Position numbers and translations under genes: made by a program
DNA from: an uncultured Prevotella sp.
GTDB lineage: Bacteria; Bacteroidota; Bacteroidia; Bacteroidales; Bacteroidaceae
Length of the DNA stretch: 64,000 bases
Direction of reading: 5' to 3'
Assembly: GCA_900317685.1 (NCBI GenBank)
Contig: ONHQ01000035.1
Location: 1-64,000 of the forward strand
Shown here: positions 7,933 to 15,080 of the stretch, piece after piece
Layout: each line of letters opens with the position of its first letter
Numbering within the stretch: the first letter of the stretch is position 1
The notes under the pieces: model-generated
Database searches by the model: none
What the model was told of the DNA's origin: nothing
Seen by the model: only the letters and a program-made list of their open reading frames with translations

Positions 7933-9300
7933 ATGAAAAATAGAATAGACTTTATCACTATGGGGTGCTCAAAAAACCTCGTAGACTCTGAACAACTCAT
8001 GCGACGCTTCGAGCAGGAGGGTTATCATTGTGTGCACGACCCAAAGCGCCCCGCCGGAGACATCGCTGTCATCAATACGTGCGGCTTTATAGAAGCTGCC
8101 AAAGAGGAAAGCATCAACACTATCTTGGAGTTCGTTGAGGCCAAGCAGCATGGCAAACTCAAGAAGCTCTTTGTCATGGGCTGCCTTTCACAACGTTATC
8201 GCAAGGAGTTGGAGGAATCGATCCCCGAAGTCGATAAATTCTACGGTAAGTTTGACTACCGACAGTTGCTGCAGGATCTTGGACCAGCAGAAAGCGAAGC
8301 CACAGACGCTCATGCCTCTACCGGTCAGCAGCAAGCTGCACGGACATACTTGACCTTCAACCAATCACGCGTTGACGCCAACAGCCGCCGTAAGCTGACG
8401 ACGCCCCATCACTATGCTTACATCAAGATAGCAGAGGGATGCGACCGCCACTGCGCCTACTGCGCCATACCGCTGATCACTGGCAAACATGTCTCGCGGA
8501 CGATAGACGACATCCTCAACGAGGTACAGGAACTGGTCAAAGAAGGCGTGAAAGAGTTTCAGATAATAGAGCAGGAGCTTACCTATTATGGCATCGATCT
8601 CTACCACAAGCCGATGATCGCGGAACTCATCAGCCGCATGGCGGATATTCCCGGTGTAAAATGGATTAGATTGCACTATGCCTACCCCAACCAATTCCCT
8701 CTGGAGTTGCTGGATGTGATGCGGGAGAAGCCGAATGTCTGCCGCTATCTCGACATTGCCCTGCAACACATCTCCGACCACATGCTTGAAAGAATGCACC
8801 GCCACGTCACCAAGGAAGACACCATCAATCTTCTACGTAACATTCGCGAGCGGGTTCCAGGCATTCACATCAGAACCACGCTGATGGTGGGATTCCCCGG
8901 TGAGACGGAGGAAGACTTTCAAGAGTTGCTCGACTTCGTACGTGAGCAGCGTTTTGAGCGTATGGGAGCCTTCGCCTACTCCGAGGAGGAGGGCACCTAC
9001 TCCGCCATACACTATGATGATGACGTTCCGGAAGAAGTGAAGCAACAGCGTCTCGACAAACTCATGGCGCTGCAACAGCAGATCAGCGAGGAGATAGAAG
9101 CCGAGAAAGTGGGTAAGACTTTCCCCGTGATCATCGACCGCAAAGAGGGTGACTATTATGTCGGCCGCACCGAATTCTGCTCTCCCGAAGTGGATCCCGA
9201 GGTACTCATCCCCGTGAAAGACAAGCGCCTGCGCGTCGGCAACTTCTATCAAGTGAAGATCACAGGCAGCGACGAGTTTGATTTATATGGACAAGTATGA
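7933..9300 (+). CDS. rimO: Ribosomal protein S12 methylthiotransferase RimO
   Basis: RimO is a radical-SAM enzyme that adds a methylthio group to an Asp of ribosomal protein S12. From the ATG at 7933 it is 455 residues; a GTG six codons upstream (7915) is possible but begins outside the conserved MKNRIDFITMGCSKN. Visible are the N-terminal UPF0004 domain with the three cluster Cys (TMGCSKN, NTCGF, MGCLSQRY), the radical-SAM motif CDRHCAYC, the LMVGFPGETEEDF segment, and a C-terminal TRAM domain. All six cluster cysteines are present. Its stop overlaps the next gene's start by 4 nt (ATGA), indicating translational coupling. Confidence 0.96.
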   Translation: MKNRIDFITMGCSKNLVDSEQLMRRFEQEGYHCVHDPKRPAGDIAVINTCGFIEAAKEESINTILEFVEAKQHGKLKKLFVMGCLSQRYRKELEESIPEVDKFYGKFDYRQLLQDLGPAESEATDAHASTGQQQAARTYLTFNQSRVDANSRRKLTTPHHYAYIKIAEGCDRHCAYCAIPLITGKHVSRTIDDILNEVQELVKEGVKEFQIIEQELTYYGIDLYHKPMIAELISRMADIPGVKWIRLHYAYPNQFPLELLDVMREKPNVCRYLDIALQHISDHMLERMHRHVTKEDTINLLRNIRERVPGIHIRTTLMVGFPGETEEDFQELLDFVREQRFERMGAFAYSEEEGTYSAIHYDDDVPEEVKQQRLDKLMALQQQISEEIEAEKVGKTFPVIIDRKEGDYYVGRTEFCSPEVDPEVLIPVKDKRLRVGNFYQVKITGSDEFDLYGQV

Positions 9301-9578
9301 ACAACAAGGAATTCATCAGCACCTTAGCCTCTGACACCGGCTATACGCAGGCCGACACTCAGAAAATGGTCAACACCGTCATCGAAGCGATGAAAAAGGC
9401 CTTTGAAGACGGCGACAGTGTGCAGATCACCAACTTCGGCTCCTTTGAGGTGAAGAAAAGACTCGAGCGCATTGTCGTCAACCCTGGCAATGGACAGCGG
9501 ATGCTCGTACCGCCAAAACTGGTGCTCAGCTTCAAACCCACCTCAGCAATCAAAGAAACTTTGAAAGGAAAATCATGA
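9297..9578 (+). CDS. HU/IHF family DNA-binding protein
   Basis: A 93-residue histone-like protein that binds and bends DNA as a dimer. It has the HU fold along its whole length: N-terminal helices (NNKEFISTLASDTGYTQ), the strand motif NFGSFEVKKR, and the NPGNGQRM arm, where canonical HU has NPxTGE. It overlaps rimO and the following HU-LysM gene by 4 nt at each end, so the three are translationally coupled. The pairing of a free HU subunit with an HU domain in the next gene suggests they could form heterodimers; that is inference. Confidence 0.93.
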   Translation: MNNKEFISTLASDTGYTQADTQKMVNTVIEAMKKAFEDGDSVQITNFGSFEVKKRLERIVVNPGNGQRMLVPPKLVLSFKPTSAIKETLKGKS

Positions 9579-11284
9579 ATAAACAGCTCATCAAAGACTT
9601 ATCACAAGAACTCGTAGACAAATTTGAACTTGACAAGAAGCAGGCCAACAGCTTTGTCGAGAAGATGTTCAGTGTCTTGCAGGATGGTCTTCAAGACGAG
9701 AAGATTGTGAAGATCAAAGGATTGGGTACTTTCAAAGTCATCAGCGTACAGTCAAGGAAGAGCATTGATGTCAACACGGGTGAGCCCATCTTGATTGATG
9801 GCAGAGACAAAATCAGCTTCACGCCGGACAGCGATATGCGTGACTATGTCAACCGACCTTTCGCGCAATTCGAGACGGTAGCTATCAACGATGGCACTGA
9901 CTTTAGCCTTATCGACAAGAAATTCGCGGAGGGAGAGCAAGAAGACGCACAAGAAAACGCACAAGAAGAGGAAGAAGAAAATCAGGATGCGCTAACTACA
10001 GAAGTGGTGCAGGAAAATTCTCTTGAAGAAAAGCAAGAAAAAGTTCAAACGGTCGAAGTTCAGAATATGACAAGAGTAGATCAGCAAGAAGCTGAGGCTT
10101 CTCTACATGATGACCATCTACATGACGACCGTCGCCCAAATGTAGCATCTGTTGAAGAGGAAACTCCTGCCCAGGAAGCCCCATCCATGATCGATTCTGC
10201 CAATGAGCAAGAAGTGGTAACTTCCAACGATGTTACTTCCAACGATGTTACTTCCAACGAGGTTACTTCCAATGAGGTTACTTCTAAAGAAGAGGAGGAA
10301 GCCCCGAAGAATGTGCTGACACAAGAGTCGATTGAAGGAAATCAGAAATCGGAAAGAACAGATTCGAAGGCAAAAGAAATAGAACGTGAGACGAAAGATA
10401 TAGAGTCCGAAGAGCGAACAACTGATCCTGAGCAGAATGAGCATGTAGTTGAAACTGAGCAGAATGAGCATGTAGTTGATACTGAACAGAATGAGCAAGC
10501 AGCCGATATTGAACAACAAGTACATGCGGCAACTGTCAACATCAGCCAGCAATTCGAGGATGAGAACCAAATACTGCAGGCAGCGAATGAAGAACTGCGA
10601 AATAATTTCCGCCATCAATATCGGATGATGAAGGGGTTGATTACCTTTTTTGTCGTTGTCGTCTTACTATGTCTGGGTGGCGGCTATTTTCTGCTCAATC
10701 AACTAAAGAAGCGCGACCTCCGCATTGAGATGCTGGAAATATTAGCCTACCGCAATAAGAATGGCATCAATGCGCAACCCGGCAACGACTCTACGCTTGC
10801 AACGAAAACGACTGCAAAACAACCCAGCCTGAGCAAGCAGGCCAGCAAGGCTCAGGCTAAGGTTAAAGCTGAGGAAACAGTAAAGACTGAGAGTAAACGT
10901 ACAACTGACAATAACCCTTCACTGTCCTCAGGATCTACAGCTTCCGGTAGTAATCAGTCTGACAACGCACAACACAATACGATGAAGTCTGCAGCAGAGG
11001 CCAACCATGCTAAGCTGGTACCTGCTGAAACGACAGAATCAAAGCAAGACAAAGAGCAAACGGCCTATAACCAAGACGTGAGAATCCGCACGGGTGCTTA
11101 CCGCATCGTAGGTATCAGCCATACGGTGAAAGTACGCAGTGGACAGACGCTCTACTCCATCAGCCGCGCCAATCTTGGACCGGGCATGGAGTGCTATGTA
11201 CAAGCTGTCAACGGTGGAAAGACTAACTTTAAAGCTGGAGAAACCGTCAAGATTCCTAAACTTCAAATCAAAAAGAAAAAATAA
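9575..11284 (+). CDS. HU-domain / transmembrane / LysM fusion protein
   Basis: A 569-residue protein of unusual architecture. Residues 1-95 form an HU-like DNA-binding domain (KGLGTFKVISVQSRK). Residues about 100-340 are a disordered, very acidic Glu/Gln/Asn-rich linker with two sets of tandem peptide repeats. Residues about 355-377 form one hydrophobic membrane span (ITFFVVVVLLCLGGGYFLL) preceded by RHQYRMMK and followed by KKRDLR. Residues about 385-510 are a Lys/Ala/Ser-rich disordered stretch. Residues about 517-563 look like a LysM motif (SGQTLYSISRANLGPGMEC, then GETVKIPKL), and the protein ends KKKK. The simplest topology puts HU in the cytoplasm and LysM in the periplasm. Last gene of the ftsY-rimO-HU operon. 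Function is not established; a tether between nucleoid and cell wall is inference. Confidence 0.85.
   Translation: MNKQLIKDLSQELVDKFELDKKQANSFVEKMFSVLQDGLQDEKIVKIKGLGTFKVISVQSRKSIDVNTGEPILIDGRDKISFTPDSDMRDYVNRPFAQFETVAINDGTDFSLIDKKFAEGEQEDAQENAQEEEEENQDALTTEVVQENSLEEKQEKVQTVEVQNMTRVDQQEAEASLHDDHLHDDRRPNVASVEEETPAQEAPSMIDSANEQEVVTSNDVTSNDVTSNEVTSNEVTSKEEEEAPKNVLTQESIEGNQKSERTDSKAKEIERETKDIESEERTTDPEQNEHVVETEQNEHVVDTEQNEQAADIEQQVHAATVNISQQFEDENQILQAANEELRNNFRHQYRMMKGLITFFVVVVLLCLGGGYFLLNQLKKRDLRIEMLEILAYRNKNGINAQPGNDSTLATKTTAKQPSLSKQASKAQAKVKAEETVKTESKRTTDNNPSLSSGSTASGSNQSDNAQHNTMKSAAEANHAKLVPAETTESKQDKEQTAYNQDVRIRTGAYRIVGISHTVKVRSGQTLYSISRANLGPGMECYVQAVNGGKTNFKAGETVKIPKLQIKKKK
10217..10290 (+). 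repeat. 15-bp in-frame tandem repeat in the HU-LysM gene
   Basis: Five units of GTTACTTCCAACGAT, the last incomplete, encode repeated VTSN(D/E). The first three units are nearly identical, a sign of recent slippage. Confidence 0.9.
10430..10534 (+). repeat. 27-bp in-frame tandem repeat in the HU-LysM gene
   Basis: Three full units (10430, 10457, 10484) and a decayed fourth encode EQNEHVVET-like 9-residue repeats in the acidic linker. The first two units are almost identical. Confidence 0.85.
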
Positions 11285-11350
11285 AACGAAAAAGAAAGAG
11301 AGCTAAAAGGAAGTGAACCATCCACTTCTTTGAAAGATAGCTAATAACAA

Positions 11351-11411
11351 TTTTGCAGGGTAGCCTCAACAACTAAAGGAGAACACCTTTAGCGGAGACT
11401 ACCCTGCAAAA
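11351..11411. terminator. Nested, bidirectional hairpin between convergent genes
   Basis: TTTTGCAGGGTAG (11351-11363) pairs perfectly with CTACCCTGCAAAA (11399-11411), and inside it CTAAAGG (11373-11379) pairs with CCTTTAG (11386-11392). The outer stem begins and ends with A/T runs, so it can end transcription from both the HU-LysM gene and the DUF3127 gene that face it. Confidence 0.9.
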
Positions 11412-11418
11412 GTATTAT

Positions 11419-11862
11419 TTAGAAGGGAAGATCATCAGCGGCATCGCCATTGTCTTGCGCAGGTGCTGCCGGAGCGGCTGTACTTGCCGGAGCAGCTGTC
11501 GGAGCGGAAGCAGGAGCCTGACCACCCAACTGACTTGCGGGAGCAGCCATAGCAGCACCGCCAACAGCGTTGGGATCTACATGATCGACGCGGAATGCAT
11601 TGATATCATTGAAATAGCGGTCTTGCCATGGACGTGCGTTGATATCCAGCCACACGTGCACTGTATCGCCCTGATGTATATTGAATTGCTCGAGCTTGTC
11701 AGCGCCGAAGACGCGGAACAGGCAGGCGCGAGGATATTGGTCTTTCGTCTGAATCACAAATTCCTGGGATTTCCAAGCGTTACCAGTACGCTGAGAAACG
11801 CCCTCTTTAGCAGGGTACTCTTTGATGATCACCCCTTCTACTTCTATTCCTTGTAATGCCAT
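11419..11862 (-). CDS. DUF3127 protein with SSB-like acidic tip
   Basis: A 147-residue protein of a Bacteroidota-restricted family whose fold is thought to resemble OB-fold single-strand binding proteins. Residues 1-95 are the conserved domain (GIEVEGVIIKEYPAKEGVSQ, then RPWQDRYFNDINAFRVD). Residues 100-135 are an Ala/Pro-rich linker, and the last residues are DAADDLPF, which matches the acidic C-terminal tip (DDxPF) of SSB that recruits repair and replication proteins. It lies divergent from dnaN. A role in single-stranded DNA transactions is inference from the fold and tip. It has its own -7 element at 11903-11910. Confidence 0.85.
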   Translation of the reverse strand: MALQGIEVEGVIIKEYPAKEGVSQRTGNAWKSQEFVIQTKDQYPRACLFRVFGADKLEQFNIHQGDTVHVWLDINARPWQDRYFNDINAFRVDHVDPNAVGGAAMAAPASQLGGQAPASAPTAAPASTAAPAAPAQDNGDAADDLPF

Positions 11863-11902
11863 TTATGAGAGTTTTTTAGTTGAACTTTTTATTGTTATAC
11901 TG

Positions 11903-11910
11903 CAAAGATA
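11903..11910 (-). promoter_or_regulatory. -7 promoter element of the DUF3127 gene
   Basis: CAAAGATA on the plus strand reads TATCTTTG on the minus strand, about 40 nt upstream of the start at 11862. Confidence 0.65.
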
Positions 11911-12004
11911 ATGATAAAGACGGAAATATCAAGCAATTCAATTGAAAAAAAACAAAAAATAAAAAATAATACGCCATAGCTTTCCTAATCTGTTATTTTA
12001 TTAT

Positions 12005-12012
12005 TATCTTTG
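12005..12012 (+). promoter_or_regulatory. -7 promoter element of dnaN
   Basis: TATCTTTG lies 31 nt before the dnaN ATG at 12044, in an AT-rich divergent region shared with the DUF3127 gene. Confidence 0.65.
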
Positions 12013-12043
12013 TATAAACGAAAACAAATAAAACCATTATTAT

Positions 12044-13168
12044 ATGAGATTTAGTCTTTCAAGCTCCGCGTTGAGCACCCGACTGCAGACATTGGCCAAG
12101 GTCATCAACTCCAAAAATTCCATGCCCATCTTGGAATGCTTCGTTTTTGAAGTCAGCCAAGGACAGCTTCGCATCACTGCCAGCGATGGCGAGAACCGCA
12201 TGACTTCATTGGTCAGCTTGAGCGAATGCGACAGCGAAGGCGCTTTTGCCATTTCCAGTCATTTGATTCTCGATGCTGTGAAACTGCTTCCTGAGCAGCC
12301 GCTCGCCTTTGATGTCAACTTGGATTCCTATCAGGTGACCGTTGAATATCAAAATGGACAGTATCAGCTTGTGGCGCAAAATGCTGAGGAATATCCTCAG
12401 GCACAGCCTATGGAGGGAGACATCCATACGCTGACGATCGATGCCGGCGTCTTGGTAAGCAATCTCTCACGTACCCTCTTTGCTACGGACAACAACGAGA
12501 TCCGACCGGTGATGAACGGTGTATTCTTCGACTTGACACCCGAGCATTTAGCTATCGTTGCCAGTGACGGCCACAAGTTGGTGCGCTGCCGCAACTACGA
12601 CATCAAGTCCGAGACTCCCGCCTCGTTCATTCTTCCTAAGAAGCCGGCCAATCTTTTGAAAAACGGACTCGACCCGACAAGTGGCGATGTGGTCATCAAG
12701 TTCAACAGCAATGCAGCTGAGCTGACATTTGCCGACGGCACGCTGCGTTGCCAGCTGATCGAAGGCACCTTCCCTAACTACAACGCTGCTATTCCTTCGG
12801 ACAACCCCAATGAGCTGATCATCGACCGCAAGGCGCTCATGGACAGTATCCGCCGCGTATTGCCTTTCGCCAGCATCAGCAGTCAGCTGATCCGCTTCAA
12901 ATTGTCGATGGGCTCTCTGCAACTCTCCGCCGAGGACATCGACTTTGCGACAAGCGCTAAAGAGACTTTGGTATGTGAGTACAACGGCCAGCCCTTGCAA
13001 ATTGGTTTCCGCGGTGACTATTTCTGCGAAGTCCTCTCCTCGCTCGACAGCGATGACGTGAAGGTGATGCTGGGCGATCCCAGCCGCCCGGGTATTGTAT
13101 TGCCAAATGTACAGGATGAGCATGAGGATGTGCTGATGCTGATCATGCCATTAATTCTGAATGAGTAA
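12044..13168 (+). CDS. dnaN: DNA polymerase III beta sliding clamp
   Basis: DnaN is the ring-shaped clamp that holds DNA polymerase III on DNA. The 374-residue length is normal, and the three clamp domains can be followed: residues 1-120 (LSTRLQTLAKVINSKNSMPI), 125-250 (FATDNNEIRPVMNGVFFDL and IVASDGHKLVRC), and 255-374 ending IMPLILNE. The final residues of this family match the MPMRL-type C-terminus. It is followed after 109 nt, which contain a perfect inverted repeat, by the exonuclease gene. Confidence 0.97.
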   Translation: MRFSLSSSALSTRLQTLAKVINSKNSMPILECFVFEVSQGQLRITASDGENRMTSLVSLSECDSEGAFAISSHLILDAVKLLPEQPLAFDVNLDSYQVTVEYQNGQYQLVAQNAEEYPQAQPMEGDIHTLTIDAGVLVSNLSRTLFATDNNEIRPVMNGVFFDLTPEHLAIVASDGHKLVRCRNYDIKSETPASFILPKKPANLLKNGLDPTSGDVVIKFNSNAAELTFADGTLRCQLIEGTFPNYNAAIPSDNPNELIIDRKALMDSIRRVLPFASISSQLIRFKLSMGSLQLSAEDIDFATSAKETLVCEYNGQPLQIGFRGDYFCEVLSSLDSDDVKVMLGDPSRPGIVLPNVQDEHEDVLMLIMPLILNE

Positions 13169-13200
13169 TTGCCAACTAACATAAAACGAAATTTTCGCTG

Positions 13201-13250
13201 CTACGAGTCTTGAAAAACGAATCGTTCGACATTCTCTTCAAGACTCGTAG
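13201..13250. terminator. Perfect 14-bp inverted repeat between dnaN and the exonuclease gene
   Basis: CTACGAGTCTTGAA (13201-13214) pairs with TTCAAGACTCGTAG (13237-13250) around a 22-nt loop. The run after it (TGGCATATTTGG) is poor in T, so it may be a weak terminator or a processing site between two same-strand genes rather than a strong stop. Confidence 0.6.
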
Positions 13251-13277
13251 TGGCATATTTGGTGGAATATATCTTTC

Positions 13278-14156
13278 ATGAAACTGAATCTCAAAAAACC
13301 TTTGGTCATCTTTGACCTGGAAGCAACAGGCTTAGACCTCGTCAATGACCGAATCATACAAATCTCTTACGTCAAAGTCTCACCCAATGGTGACGAGGAG
13401 CGGAAAAACATTTTTGTCAACCCCGGGAAGCCCATTCCTTACGAGGTGCAAGAGCTCACCGGCATCACCGACGACATTGTCAAAGATGCCCCCGCTTTCA
13501 AGCAGTTGGCCAAACAACTGGCTGACAACTTCTCCGGTTGTGACTTTGCCGGTTACAATTCCAATCGCTTCGACATCCCCCTGCTGGCAGAGGAGTTTCT
13601 CCGTGCCGGCATAGACTTCGATTTCTCCCGCTGCCATCTCATCGATGCACAAAGCATCTTCTTCAAGATGGAGCCCCGTAACCTGGCCGCTGCCTACAAA
13701 TTCTACACGGGCCACTCCATGGAAGAGGACTTGAAGGCTCACCGCGCAGACCAAGACGCAGAAGCCACCTACAGAGTGCTACAAGGTGAACTAGACATGT
13801 ATGACCCCAAGAAAGCAGAAGATCCGAAACGAGCTTTACCCAACGACATGGATGCGCTGGCTGAGTTCTCTACGATGAACGACAACGTCGACTTTGCGGG
13901 CCGCATCGTGTGGAAGGAAATGAGAGACGCTCAAGGACATCCTATCCTCGACGACAACGGCAAGCCACGCCGTCAGGAGGTCTTCAACTTTGGCAAATAC
14001 CGTGGATGGGCTGTTACCGACGTGCTCCACCGCGACCCTGGCTTCTTCAGCTGGATGCTCGGTGCCGACTTCACGCTCAACACCAAGCAAGTGCTCACCC
14101 GCATCCGCCTGCGCGAGGCTAAACTCAATATGCAAGCAGCTGCACATACTAAATGA
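13278..14156 (+). CDS. DnaQ-like 3'-5' exonuclease with C-terminal DUF3820
   Basis: A 292-residue exonuclease of the DEDDh group related to the proofreading epsilon subunit of DNA polymerase III. ExoI is FDLEATG with Asp13 and Glu15, ExoII is AGYNSNRFDIPLL, and ExoIII is HRADQDAEAT with the catalytic His and Asp. Residues from about 195 form a DUF3820 module (FNFGKYRGWAVTDV and DPGFFSWML). Its position next to dnaN supports a role in replication or repair. It overlaps the following porD-like gene by 4 nt (ATGA). Confidence 0.9.
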   Translation: MKLNLKKPLVIFDLEATGLDLVNDRIIQISYVKVSPNGDEERKNIFVNPGKPIPYEVQELTGITDDIVKDAPAFKQLAKQLADNFSGCDFAGYNSNRFDIPLLAEEFLRAGIDFDFSRCHLIDAQSIFFKMEPRNLAAAYKFYTGHSMEEDLKAHRADQDAEATYRVLQGELDMYDPKKAEDPKRALPNDMDALAEFSTMNDNVDFAGRIVWKEMRDAQGHPILDDNGKPRRQEVFNFGKYRGWAVTDVLHRDPGFFSWMLGADFTLNTKQVLTRIRLREAKLNMQAAAHTK

Positions 14157-15076
14157 TCATGATGAAACCAGCATTTCTCCTTTGCCTCTCTTTGCTCATG
14201 ATGCTCCTTTTCCCTACGAAGGTAGCAGCGCAAGAGTTGAACATGAAAGTGACCGTCAACCACAGTCAGATTCAGGGCACTGATGCCTCTGTCTTCGACA
14301 ATCTGCAACAGGCGATTACCTCTTTTGTCAACGACAGGCAATGGACCCACATGCAGTTTCGCAAGAATGAGAAAATCAGCTGTAGCCTGGCCATCACCGT
14401 GAGCAAATATGATCCCACTACAAACATGTTCACCTGTAAAGCGCTGATCCAAGCCAACCGTCCGGTGTTCAACGCATCGTATACAACAACGCTCTACAAC
14501 AACAATGACAAGGACTTTAACTTCAAATACGCCCAATTCGACCAACTGGAGTTCAAAGATGAGATGGTAGACAACGCGCTCACGGCGGTATTGGCTTATT
14601 ACGCTTATCTCATCATAGGACTGGATTTGGACAGTTTCTCCCCTATGGGCGGTGAGGATGTGTTGCAGCTTTGTATGAACCTGGCTAACAATGCCCAGAA
14701 CCTGGACGTGACGGGATGGAAAGCTTTCGACAACGACCGCAATCGATTTGCCATCATCAACGACTATCTCGATGGTAGTATGAAGCCTTTCCGCCAACTC
14801 CAATACGACTACTATCGGCTCGGACTCGATCAAATGGCCGAAAACAGCGAACGTGGAAGAGTGCAAATTACCAACGCAATCGAAAACGACTTGAAAACAG
14901 CACACGAGAACAGGCCTACGAGTATGCTACCGCAGATTTGGACCGACTACAAACGTGATGAGTTGGCAAATATCTATCAGGGTAAAGGGACTCCAAAAGA
15001 GAAGGAAGCCATCTACGACATACTTTTCTCGATCAACGCCTCTCAAAACAACGCTTGGGACAAAATAAAACAATGA
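14153..15076 (+). CDS. DUF4835 family protein (PorD-like)
   Basis: A 307-residue secreted protein with a signal peptide (FLLCLSLLMMLLFPTKVAAQ, cleavage after about residue 25). The mature part, starting ELNMKVTVNHSQIQGTD, matches the DUF4835 family, for which PorD of the type IX secretion system is the named member in current annotation; the function is poorly known. The start has three nearby ATG codons (14153, 14159, 14162); I use the first because it overlaps the exonuclease stop. recN begins 4 nt after its stop. Confidence 0.85.
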   Translation: MIMMKPAFLLCLSLLMMLLFPTKVAAQELNMKVTVNHSQIQGTDASVFDNLQQAITSFVNDRQWTHMQFRKNEKISCSLAITVSKYDPTTNMFTCKALIQANRPVFNASYTTTLYNNNDKDFNFKYAQFDQLEFKDEMVDNALTAVLAYYAYLIIGLDLDSFSPMGGEDVLQLCMNLANNAQNLDVTGWKAFDNDRNRFAIINDYLDGSMKPFRQLQYDYYRLGLDQMAENSERGRVQITNAIENDLKTAHENRPTSMLPQIWTDYKRDELANIYQGKGTPKEKEAIYDILFSINASQNNAWDKIKQ

Positions 15077-15080
15077 CGTC

